A stretch of 5,021 nucleotides of DNA from a bacterium (GTDB lineage Bacteria > Patescibacteriota > Microgenomatia > Levybacterales > UBA12049): positions 1 to 5,021 of the forward strand of contig JAJYHW010000033.1 of NCBI GenBank assembly GCA_021784535.1, written 5' to 3'. The notes under the pieces were generated by a model that did no database searches, was not told the DNA's origin, and saw nothing but the letters and a program-made list of their open reading frames with translations. This document shows positions 1-4,916 of the stretch, piece after piece. Made by a program: the position numbers and the translations under genes. Numbering within the stretch: the first letter of the stretch is position 1; each line of letters begins with the position of its first letter.

Positions 1-74
1 TAAAACGCGATGCCGGCTGCAATTAAGCCGACAAATACAGCAACAAATGATAAAATAACTTTTTCTGCTTTCAT
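1..74 (-). CDS. Partial small membrane-anchored protein, N-terminus only
   Basis: The first 24 codons of a leftward gene run off the left edge of the window. It starts at the ATG whose complement is at 72-74. The translation begins MKAEKVILSFVAVFVGLIAA and continues with G-I-A-F. A short charged start (K2, E4, K5) is followed by about 18 hydrophobic residues rich in V, F, A and G, which reads as one membrane segment or uncleaved signal anchor. The frame is open to the edge. I see no Shine-Dalgarno sequence upstream (the bases before the ATG read gttgtcaaa on the minus strand). A weak AATAGT hexamer (complement of 82-87) could act as a -10, but there is no matching -35. It is transcribed divergently from the gene at 206. 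The family cannot be named from this fragment. A bitopic protein with an extracytoplasmic domain is plausible, but that domain is not visible here. Confidence 0.6.
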   Translation of the reverse strand, partial: MKAEKVILSFVAVFVGLIAAGIAF

Positions 75-105
75 TTTGACAACTATTTTTGGCAGGGGTA
101 CAGAT

Positions 106-117
106 AGATACGTATCT
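106..117. repeat. 12-bp perfect palindrome in divergent intergenic region
   Basis: AGATACGTATCT equals its own reverse complement. It lies between the leftward gene starting at 74 and the rightward gene starting at 206, about 90-100 bp upstream of the predicted rightward start site. A perfect palindrome between divergent genes could bind a dimeric regulator, but one 12-bp palindrome can also occur by chance and no regulator gene is visible nearby. The arm is too short and lacks a T-run, so it is not a terminator. Confidence 0.3.
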
Positions 118-144
118 GGATCCGTAGTGCGATAACCTGTTGGA

Positions 145-160
145 ACGATAATACGATAAT
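145..160 (+). repeat. Tandem 8-bp repeat upstream of promoter
   Basis: ACGATAAT occurs twice in perfect tandem (145-152 and 153-160). The core CGATAA occurs a third time at 130-135, so the three copies are offset by 16 and 8 bp. The tandem pair lies about 45-60 bp upstream of the predicted start at 205, just ahead of the -35 box at 170-175. UP elements or activator sites sit in this position in sigma70 promoters. The repeat is directly visible; a regulatory role is inference. Confidence 0.35.
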
Positions 161-169
161 TGCACCTAC

Positions 170-198
170 TTGTCAAGAAAAATCGCATGTGTTAGTAT
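170..198 (+). promoter_or_regulatory. Sigma70-type promoter with extended -10 for the gene at 206
   Basis: The -35 box is TTGTCA at 170-175 (5 of 6 consensus bases). After a 17-bp spacer comes TAGTAT at 193-198 (4 of 6), preceded by TG at 190-191, which makes an extended -10. Counting seven bases on from the -10 places the start site near 205, one base before the ATG at 206. The mRNA would then be essentially leaderless. The same 17-bp spacer and 7-base gap to the ATG recur at the ddl promoter, which strengthens both calls. Confidence 0.65.
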
Positions 199-205
199 GA
201 AGTAC

Positions 206-442
206 ATGGAAATTGCATTGGTGTCAAAATCATCCCTTCGAATAAAAGGAAAATCGGCAAGTTTTCTTGTTGATCCTCAAAGTGATGCTGCTGTCAATGC
301 GTTTCTTTTGCTCAATCCCGACGAAGAATTTATTTCAGAGCAGGCAGTAACTGTAAGCGGAGCAGGTGAATACGAAATTGGAGGTGTAAAAATTACCGGT
401 CTAAGAAATGAAAAAAAGCGTGTTGTACAGTATTCACCTTGA
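206..442 (+). CDS. 5' part of a frameshifted metallo-beta-lactamase-fold protein (inactive-type)
   Basis: This is the N-terminal part of what looks like one protein of about 167 residues, the rest lying in another frame at 408-710. I start it at the ATG at 206, giving MEIALVSKSSLRIKGKSASF. The alternatives at 197 (ATG) and 170 (TTG) fall inside the promoter. The order of motifs resembles small UlaG-like metallo-beta-lactamase-fold proteins. SSLRIKGK stands where such proteins have a GHSSF-x-I-x-GK strand. V-D-P at 22-24 matches their T-D-P. SGAGEYEIGGVKITGL at 51-66 matches their S-G-P-G-E-Y-E-x-x-G-V-x-I-x-G segment. The metal-binding H-x-H-x-D-H motif is absent: the stretch between V-D-P and S-G-A-G-E has no histidine. 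This suggests a non-catalytic relative. The frame ends at TGA 440-442, just after the A7 tract at 411-417. Family assignment is moderate and from remembered motifs. Confidence 0.55.
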   Translation: MEIALVSKSSLRIKGKSASFLVDPQSDAAVNAFLLLNPDEEFISEQAVTVSGAGEYEIGGVKITGLRNEKKRVVQYSP

Positions 443-710
443 TGGGCTGGATATAGCTGTCGGGACGATTACACTGTTTTTTGCAATGCAGCATAAATTG
501 AAAGAACATAATGTTATCGCTGTTCGTTGTGATGAGATGATAGACGCTTCCTTTTTAACCTCTCTTTCTATAAACGCAGTGCTTTTTTATGGAGAAAAAG
601 CAGCTGAGGTTACTCAGGGTTTTGAGAAAGAGAAATTAATAACGATAAATAAATACGCTGCCACTCTTGGTAAGCTCTCCGCAGAAATGGAAACGGTCTT
701 ACTGGCCTAG
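408..710 (+). CDS. 3' part of the frameshifted metallo-beta-lactamase-fold protein
   Basis: This 100-codon frame continues the protein begun at 206. It overlaps the first frame by 35 nt and can be read from an ATG at 408-410, though that ATG has no good ribosome-binding site. Removing one A from 411-417 joins the frames as ...GLRNEK-SVLYSIHLDGLDI.... This recreates the usual family step in which the GEYE strand is followed by a hydrophobic strand ending in D-G-L-x-I. Active relatives follow this with the metal-binding H-L-G-D. Here the sequence is A-V-G-T, so a second ligand cluster is missing too. The remainder (for example INAVLFYGEKAAEVTQGF) shows alternating strands and helices consistent with the C-terminal half of the fold. 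It stays open until TAG at 708-710, two bases before dnaB, so it is probably cotranscribed with dnaB. It could be a separately re-initiated polypeptide, a recent pseudogene, or one intact gene with a sequence error. Confidence 0.5.
   Translation: MKKSVLYSIHLDGLDIAVGTITLFFAMQHKLKEHNVIAVRCDEMIDASFLTSLSINAVLFYGEKAAEVTQGFEKEKLITINKYAATLGKLSAEMETVLLA
411..417 (+). other. A7 homopolymer at the frame break
   Basis: Seven consecutive A bases (after G410, before G418) sit exactly where the upstream frame must pass to the downstream one. With six A the reading would be AAT GAA AAA AGC and the two halves would form one continuous 167-residue protein. In the upstream frame the tract also reads A AAA AAG, the classic bacterial -1 slippery heptamer. 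A -1 slip here leads to a stop (TAG at 454-456), not to the downstream frame, so it does not explain the arrangement. A one-base indel, an assembly error or transcriptional slippage all fit. Confidence 0.6.
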
Positions 711-712
711 GT

Positions 713-2038
713 ATGGCAATGAAAATTTTACCTCACAACGACACTGCAGAACAAAGCGTTCTTGGCGCGGTGCTTATAGATAAAAATGCGATAGTTCTTG
801 TATCTGAAATTCTCAAACCTGAAGATTTCTATAGTGACATTAACGGTATTGTTTACAGTGAGATGCTGGTTCTCTATGAGGAACGAAAACCGATTGACTT
901 GTTAACACTTACGGAAAAATTAAAAAAGAATAAGTTTCTGAAAAAATTTGATTCCTCATATCTTACTGATCTGGTCGAACAAGTACCCACTGCGGCAAAT
1001 GTCTCAACATATGCCCAGATGGTTAAAGAAGATTCCACCAAGCGCCGGCTCATTACAGCAGGTACTGAAATTGTTGCAGTCGGATACAGCGAAGATAGTG
1101 AAGTGAAGGATATGCTTGATAAAGCAGAAGAATCTATTTTTTCTATTTCGCAAGGACATCTGACGCGGGGGTTTATCCCATTGAAAGAAACATTGACTGA
1201 TAGTTTTGATAGAATTGATGAATTACAGAAAGAAGGTGTCGGTTTGCGGGGTGTTAAAACCGGTTTTATCGATCTTGACAATATGTTATCTGGTATGCAA
1301 AAAAATAATTTGCTTATTCTTGCTGCCCGTCCCGGACAGGGGAAAACCGCGTTTATGTTGAATATCGCTCAATATATTGGTGTCAATGATAAAAAACCGG
1401 TTGGCATTTTTTCTCTGGAAATGAGTAAAGAAGAGCTGGTCGATCGTTTACTGGTTGGTCAGGCAGATGTTGACGCATGGCGATTAAAAACTGGTAAACT
1501 TTCAGAAGATGATTTCGGTAAGCTTTCCGACGCCATGGGACAGCTTGCTGAAGCGCCAATTTTTATTGATGATACACCGGGCCTATCTCTTGTCGAAATG
1601 CGAAGTAAAGCGAGACGTCTGCAGATGGAGCACAATTTATCACTACTGATTGTTGACTATCTCCAGCTGATAGTTCCCGGTAAGCGGTATGATAGTCGCG
1701 TGCAGGAAGTCGCGATGATCTCACAGGCGCTGAAGAATTTGGCGCGTGAACTGGGGATACCCGTTCTTTCTGCTTCGCAGTTATCCCGTGCCGTTGAGCA
1801 CCGGGGAGAGAAGAAGCCGCAACTTGCTGATCTGCGTGAGTCGGGTACGATTGAACAGGATGCTGATGTCGTTATGTTTCTCTATCGTCCTGATACTGAA
1901 TCAACATCAACACACATTCCGACCAAGCTCCTCATTGCCAAGCATCGAAACGGTCCGACTGGAGAAATTGATTTGCTTTTTCGTGGAAACAGAATTAGAT
2001 TTGATAATGTTGAAAAGAAGATGTCAGCTACTGCATAA
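713..2038 (+). CDS. dnaB: Replicative DNA helicase DnaB
   Basis: This is the hexameric 5'-3' helicase that unwinds DNA at the replication fork and recruits primase, acting in the cytoplasm. The N-terminal DnaB domain spans about residues 6-107 (HNDTAEQSVLG). A linker follows to about 178. A RecA-like ATPase domain fills the rest. The P-loop A-A-R-P-G-Q-G-K-T is at 204-212 (K211) and the catalytic-type Glu is E236 in SLEMS. Walker B is LLIVDYLQL at 311-319 (D315). SASQLSR at 353-359 carries the sensor Gln Q356. KHRNGPTG at 410-417 holds the Lys/Arg pair (K410, R412) that acts on the neighbouring subunit's ATP in bacterial DnaB. At 441 residues it is near the short end of the usual size, complete and without an intein. 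ATG 713 is the longest start. ATG 719 (MKILPHND) is a good alternative because AGG at 709-711 would then sit seven bases upstream. No promoter is visible just ahead, so it likely shares the transcript from 205. Confidence 0.96.
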   Translation: MAMKILPHNDTAEQSVLGAVLIDKNAIVLVSEILKPEDFYSDINGIVYSEMLVLYEERKPIDLLTLTEKLKKNKFLKKFDSSYLTDLVEQVPTAANVSTYAQMVKEDSTKRRLITAGTEIVAVGYSEDSEVKDMLDKAEESIFSISQGHLTRGFIPLKETLTDSFDRIDELQKEGVGLRGVKTGFIDLDNMLSGMQKNNLLILAARPGQGKTAFMLNIAQYIGVNDKKPVGIFSLEMSKEELVDRLLVGQADVDAWRLKTGKLSEDDFGKLSDAMGQLAEAPIFIDDTPGLSLVEMRSKARRLQMEHNLSLLIVDYLQLIVPGKRYDSRVQEVAMISQALKNLARELGIPVLSASQLSRAVEHRGEKKPQLADLRESGTIEQDADVVMFLYRPDTESTSTHIPTKLLIAKHRNGPTGEIDLLFRGNRIRFDNVEKKMSATA

Positions 2039-2460
2039 TGGATACACGAAATCTTATACTGAATTTTATAAAAAAGAATACGCTCGCTGTAATTTCGACC
2101 GTGAGTATTGAAAACAAACCTGAATCCGCAGTGCTTGAGTTCGGAGAAACAGAAAAGTTGGAACTAGTTTTTGATGCTTTCTCTAATTCTCGTAAATATG
2201 AAAATCTTCAACAGAACAAATACGTTTCGTTTGTTATTGGTTGGGATGAAAATATTACTATTCAGTATGAAGGAACAGCAGAACAATTAACTGCAGAAAA
2301 TCAACAGTTATATAAGAAAGCATATTTTTTGAAAAATCCTGAAGCAAAAAGATGGGAAAATCGTGAAGGGATAGTGTACTTTAAAGTAACTCCGAGTTGG
2401 ATTCGTTATTCAGATTTAAATAAAAAGCCTTGGGAAATTATTGAATTATCTCAGTTTTAA
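2038..2460 (+). CDS. Pyridoxamine 5'-phosphate oxidase-like (FMN-binding split barrel) protein
   Basis: This 140-residue protein has the layout of a minimal split-barrel flavoprotein of the pyridoxamine-phosphate-oxidase-like superfamily. It has an N-terminal helix (residues 3-13) and a first strand pair around LAVISTVSIENKPESAVLEF (16-35). Next comes a strand with FDAFSNSRKYENLQQN (45-60), where S51, R52 and K53 sit at the position that contacts flavin phosphate in relatives. It ends in a strand and turn FKVTPSWIRYSDL (115-127). Such proteins bind FMN or F420 as homodimers, and many are uncharacterised reductases. No substrate can be assigned, and true PdxH is much longer. The ATG at 2038-2040 overlaps the last base of the dnaB TAA (TAATG), which implies cotranscription and probable translational coupling. 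No Shine-Dalgarno sequence is evident. Fold assignment is fairly confident; function is unknown. Confidence 0.8.
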   Translation: MDTRNLILNFIKKNTLAVISTVSIENKPESAVLEFGETEKLELVFDAFSNSRKYENLQQNKYVSFVIGWDENITIQYEGTAEQLTAENQQLYKKAYFLKNPEAKRWENREGIVYFKVTPSWIRYSDLNKKPWEIIELSQF

Positions 2461-2491
2461 TGGCTTCGAATAAACAATTCACCTCAATCTC

Positions 2492-2500
2492 TGCTACAAT
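2492..2500 (+). promoter_or_regulatory. Extended -10 promoter for the MurF-like gene
   Basis: TGCTACAAT combines an extended -10 TGn with TACAAT (5 of 6 consensus bases) at 2495-2500. No recognisable -35 lies 16-18 bp upstream, which is usual for extended -10 promoters. It ends nine bases before the ATG at 2510, so the predicted start site near 2507 would leave a leader of about three bases. It lies in the 49-bp gap after the split-barrel gene and so would start a new transcription unit. Confidence 0.55.
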
Positions 2501-2509
2501 TAAGAAGTA

Positions 2510-3790
2510 ATGATAGAAGAAACTAAGAAGGTTTTGTATTTTCCGATAGCATCCTATTTCCGTTTTTTTGCTGCGATCCGTTTGCGACGCTGGCATCCCA
2601 CAATTGTTGTTGTTACCGGTTCAAGCGGAAAGACGACACTTTTGCATCTGCTCGAATCACAAATCGGAAAAAAAGCAAAATATTCTCATCATGCGAACAG
2701 CAGCTATGGTATTCCGTTTGATATATTAGATTTGCACAGGAAAAGTTTACGTTCTTTTGAATGGTTTGGACTATTTTTAAACGCACCCCTTGCAGTGTTT
2801 AAGGAAATACCAAATGAGAAAATATATGTCGTTGAAGCAGACTGTGACCGTCCGGGTGAAGGGAAATTTTTAGCATCATTATTAAAGCCGCAAATGGTAC
2901 TTTGGCTAAATGTTTTTAGGACGCATAGTATGAATTTTGACTCTTTAGTTTCAGCTAAAAAGTTTAAAACCGTTGATGAAGCGATTGCCTATGAATATGG
3001 CTTTTTCCTTGAGTACTGTTCTGAGTCGGCTCTTATTAACGGCGATTTACCGCTTGCAGTAAAACAAAAAACAAGGACAAAAGCACAAGTTATTGAAATT
3101 ACAAAAAACAAATTTTTACAGAAATATGCTGTTGATCATGAAAAAACAACATACACAATAAAAGACCAGCAGTTTTCTTTTAAAGCGTTATTGCCGGAAG
3201 AAATATTTTACGCAATTGCAATGTGTCAGGAAACTATGCGGCAGCTGGGTTTAACTTTTGACAAATCATTTTTTCATTTCGTTCTGCCAGAGGGAAGAAG
3301 CTCGTTTTTTTATGGCATAAAAAATACCATTCTTATTGACAGCAGTTATAATGCCAGCCTTTCATCAGTAAAAGCGCTGCTTGGTATGTTTGAAAAATTT
3401 TCTGCAAGAAGTAAATGGGTTGTAGTAGGAGATATGCTGGAATTAGGTGAAAAAGAAAAAGAAGAACACGAAGAGCTTGCTGAAATTCTTGCAAAAATGC
3501 ATGTAGACAAAATTATTTTATTTGGTCCGAGAACAACTTCCTATACAAAGATAAAATTACAGGATTTGGGAGTTTCAATGAATAAAGTGGCCAGTTTCCA
3601 AAGTTTAGGAGATGTAAAAATATACTTTCAGGAAAATCTCAAAGGAGGAGAGGCAATACTTTTTAAAGGATCTCAATCAATGTTGCTAGAGGGAGTAATA
3701 GAGCATTTATTGAAAAATAAAACTGATGCTCGATTACTTCCGCGACGGGAGAGAATTTGGACAGAGCGTCGAGCACAAAAAGGAGTATAA
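2510..3790 (+). CDS. MurF-like Mur ligase lacking the N-terminal domain
   Basis: This 426-residue ATP-dependent amide-bond ligase is of the Mur family and closest to MurF, which adds D-Ala-D-Ala to UDP-MurNAc-tripeptide. The P-loop TGSSGKTT is at 36-43 (K41). HANSSYGIPF at 61-70 stands at the MurF G-N-x-N-N-x-I-G-x-P position. ADCDRPGE at 110-117 corresponds to the E-M-G-x-x-x-P-G-E segment. H139 lies in the conserved THSMNF region. INGDLP at 176-181 matches I-N-x-D-x-P. EGRSS at 261-265 and IDSSYNAS at 276-283 match the P-G-R and D-D-S-Y-N-A-N motifs. GDMLELG at 307-313 and KGSQSM at 386-391 are MurF hallmarks. Oddities: the P-loop begins only about 35 residues in, so the roughly 80-100-residue UDP-sugar-binding domain of MurF is missing. 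An aromatic/basic segment (YFPIASYFRFFAAIRLRRW, 10-28) stands in its place and may contact the membrane. The usual carbamylated Lys appears replaced by Tyr (Y163 in IAYEYG). ddl follows after 37 bp, supporting a cell-wall role, but the exact substrate is uncertain. Confidence 0.8.
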   Translation: MIEETKKVLYFPIASYFRFFAAIRLRRWHPTIVVVTGSSGKTTLLHLLESQIGKKAKYSHHANSSYGIPFDILDLHRKSLRSFEWFGLFLNAPLAVFKEIPNEKIYVVEADCDRPGEGKFLASLLKPQMVLWLNVFRTHSMNFDSLVSAKKFKTVDEAIAYEYGFFLEYCSESALINGDLPLAVKQKTRTKAQVIEITKNKFLQKYAVDHEKTTYTIKDQQFSFKALLPEEIFYAIAMCQETMRQLGLTFDKSFFHFVLPEGRSSFFYGIKNTILIDSSYNASLSSVKALLGMFEKFSARSKWVVVGDMLELGEKEKEEHEELAEILAKMHVDKIILFGPRTTSYTKIKLQDLGVSMNKVASFQSLGDVKIYFQENLKGGEAILFKGSQSMLLEGVIEHLLKNKTDARLLPRRERIWTERRAQKGV

Positions 3791-3791
3791 G

Positions 3792-3820
3792 TTGACTCAT
3801 CAGAATGATTAAGGTATATT
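3792..3820 (+). promoter_or_regulatory. Near-consensus sigma70 promoter for ddl
   Basis: TTGACT at 3792-3797 (5 of 6) and TATATT at 3815-3820 (5 of 6) are separated by exactly 17 bp. The pair fits exactly into the 37-bp gap between the MurF-like stop codon and the ddl ATG. The -10 ends seven bases before the ATG at 3828, so transcription should start at about 3827, giving an essentially leaderless mRNA. This lets ddl and the downstream maf be expressed independently of the gene upstream. Confidence 0.75.
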
Positions 3821-3827
3821 CTGGAGT

Positions 3828-4916
3828 ATGTCAAAGAAAAAAATTCGCGTTGCACTTCTTTTTGGAGGGAAATCTGCAGAGCATGAAGTCTCTATACAAT
3901 CAGCAAAAAACGTGTACCGTTCTCTTGATAAAAATAAATATGAAGTTGTGTTAATTGGTATTGATAAAAAGGGAATATGGCATCAGTTGCAAGAATCGTA
4001 TTTATTAGGCTCAACCTTCTCTCATCAAAAATCTCTGAAAGACGGTGATGAGGTTTCCTTAGTTATTAAAGATGGAAATAGTATGGTGCTCTCTTCGGGA
4101 GCGACTAATTTTGAAAATATCGATGTCGTTTTTCCCGTTCTGCATGGTCCTTTTGGAGAAGATGGGACGGTACAAGGAGCGCTTCAGTTGATGAATATTC
4201 CTTATGTCGGATCGGGAGTTCTTGGATCAGCTGTCGGAATGGATAAGGATGTTACCAAGCGTTTACTCCGCGCTGCAGGGATACCTATCTCAAAGTTTTT
4301 AGTATTTAGAAAAGGGGAGAATATTTCATTTTCTCAAGTCAAAAAAGAACTTGGATTGCCATGTTTTATCAAGCCAGCCAATCTTGGTTCCTCCATTGGA
4401 GTCAATAAAGCTCATGATGAAAAGAAATTTGCCAGAGCAGTTTCAGAAGCATTTTTGTATGACAATAAAATAATTGTCGAAGAATATATTAAGGGAAGAG
4501 AAGTTGAGATATCAGTTTTAGGAAATGAGGATCCGATTGTCTCAATTCCTGGTGAAATTCTAGCAACACACGAATTTTATGATTATAATGCTAAGTATAT
4601 CGATGAAAATGGTGCTAAGTTAGAAATTCCTGCTAAGATGTCAAAAACAAAAATAAAAGAAATGCAGGAATTAGCAATAAAAACTTTCAAAGCATTATGT
4701 CTTGAAGGTATGGCTCGGATTGATTTCTTTCTTGCAGAAGACGGGACTTTTTATGTTAATGAAGCAAATACGATACCAGGTTTTACCAATATCTCGATGT
4801 ATCCTCAATTATGGGAAGCAAGTGGCTTGACATATCAACAGTTAGTCGATAGGCTGATTCAGCTTGCGATTGAGCGATACAAGAAACAACTTGCGTTGAA
4901 AATTTCGTTACAATGA
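3828..4916 (+). CDS. ddl: D-alanine--D-alanine ligase
   Basis: This enzyme joins two D-alanines using ATP, giving the dipeptide that MurF adds to the peptidoglycan precursor; it is cytoplasmic and has an ATP-grasp fold. At 362 residues it is full length. The N-terminal motif GGKSAEHEVS is at 13-22, where E18 corresponds to the E. coli DdlB substrate-binding E15. HGPFGEDGTVQG is at 106-117 and SGVLGSAVGMDK at 129-140. FIKPANLGSSIGV at 180-192 carries the ATP-binding Lys and S188 (S150 in DdlB). In the omega loop, EFYDYNAKY (249-257) keeps Y257, the DdlB Y216 equivalent; this Tyr is typical of D-Ala-D-Ala ligases, whereas D-lactate-forming ligases such as that of Leuconostoc carry Phe. R297 and D299 (ARIDFF) and E312 and N314 (NEANTIPGF) supply the anion and Mg ligands. 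No key residue is missing. It has its own promoter, and GGAG at 3823-3826 is too close to the ATG to act as a normal Shine-Dalgarno sequence. Its TGA overlaps the maf start. Confidence 0.96.
   Translation: MSKKKIRVALLFGGKSAEHEVSIQSAKNVYRSLDKNKYEVVLIGIDKKGIWHQLQESYLLGSTFSHQKSLKDGDEVSLVIKDGNSMVLSSGATNFENIDVVFPVLHGPFGEDGTVQGALQLMNIPYVGSGVLGSAVGMDKDVTKRLLRAAGIPISKFLVFRKGENISFSQVKKELGLPCFIKPANLGSSIGVNKAHDEKKFARAVSEAFLYDNKIIVEEYIKGREVEISVLGNEDPIVSIPGEILATHEFYDYNAKYIDENGAKLEIPAKMSKTKIKEMQELAIKTFKALCLEGMARIDFFLAEDGTFYVNEANTIPGFTNISMYPQLWEASGLTYQQLVDRLIQLAIERYKKQLALKISLQ

Noticed and set aside
76..104. TTGACA at 76-81 with TACAGA 17 bp on as a rightward promoter
   Set aside because: The -10 matches only 3 of 6 bases, and the predicted start near 111 is far from any start codon. 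The TTGTCA/TAGTAT promoter at 170-198 explains the gene better.
170..205. TTG at 170 or ATG at 197 as the start of the gene called at 206
   Set aside because: TTG 170-172 is part of the -35 box and ATG 197-199 overlaps the -10 box. The expected family N-terminus (M-E-I...) fits ATG 206.
411..418. A AAA AAG as a programmed -1 frameshift site
   Set aside because: The -1 frame ends at TAG 454-456 and does not join the 408-710 frame. A net +1 (or loss of one A) is needed.
874..1281. Leftward open frame of 135 codons inside dnaB
   Set aside because: It is the antisense shadow of a clearly conserved dnaB coding sequence. Its translation is Ser-rich with no domain features.
1320..2000. Intein insertion in dnaB, a common intein site
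   Set aside because: The P-loop, Walker B and arginine-finger segments are continuous with normal spacing, and the protein is of ordinary length.
1746..2111. Second rightward open frame across the dnaB end
   Set aside because: It overlaps the conserved DnaB C-terminus and the start of the split-barrel gene in another frame, with no recognisable motif.
3823..3826. GGAG as the ddl ribosome-binding site
   Set aside because: It lies only one base from the ATG, too close for Shine-Dalgarno pairing, and would be at or before the predicted transcript start.
3673..3855. Short leftward open frame over the MurF-like end and ddl start
   Set aside because: It is antisense to two well-supported genes and covers the ddl promoter. 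It has no independent coding evidence.
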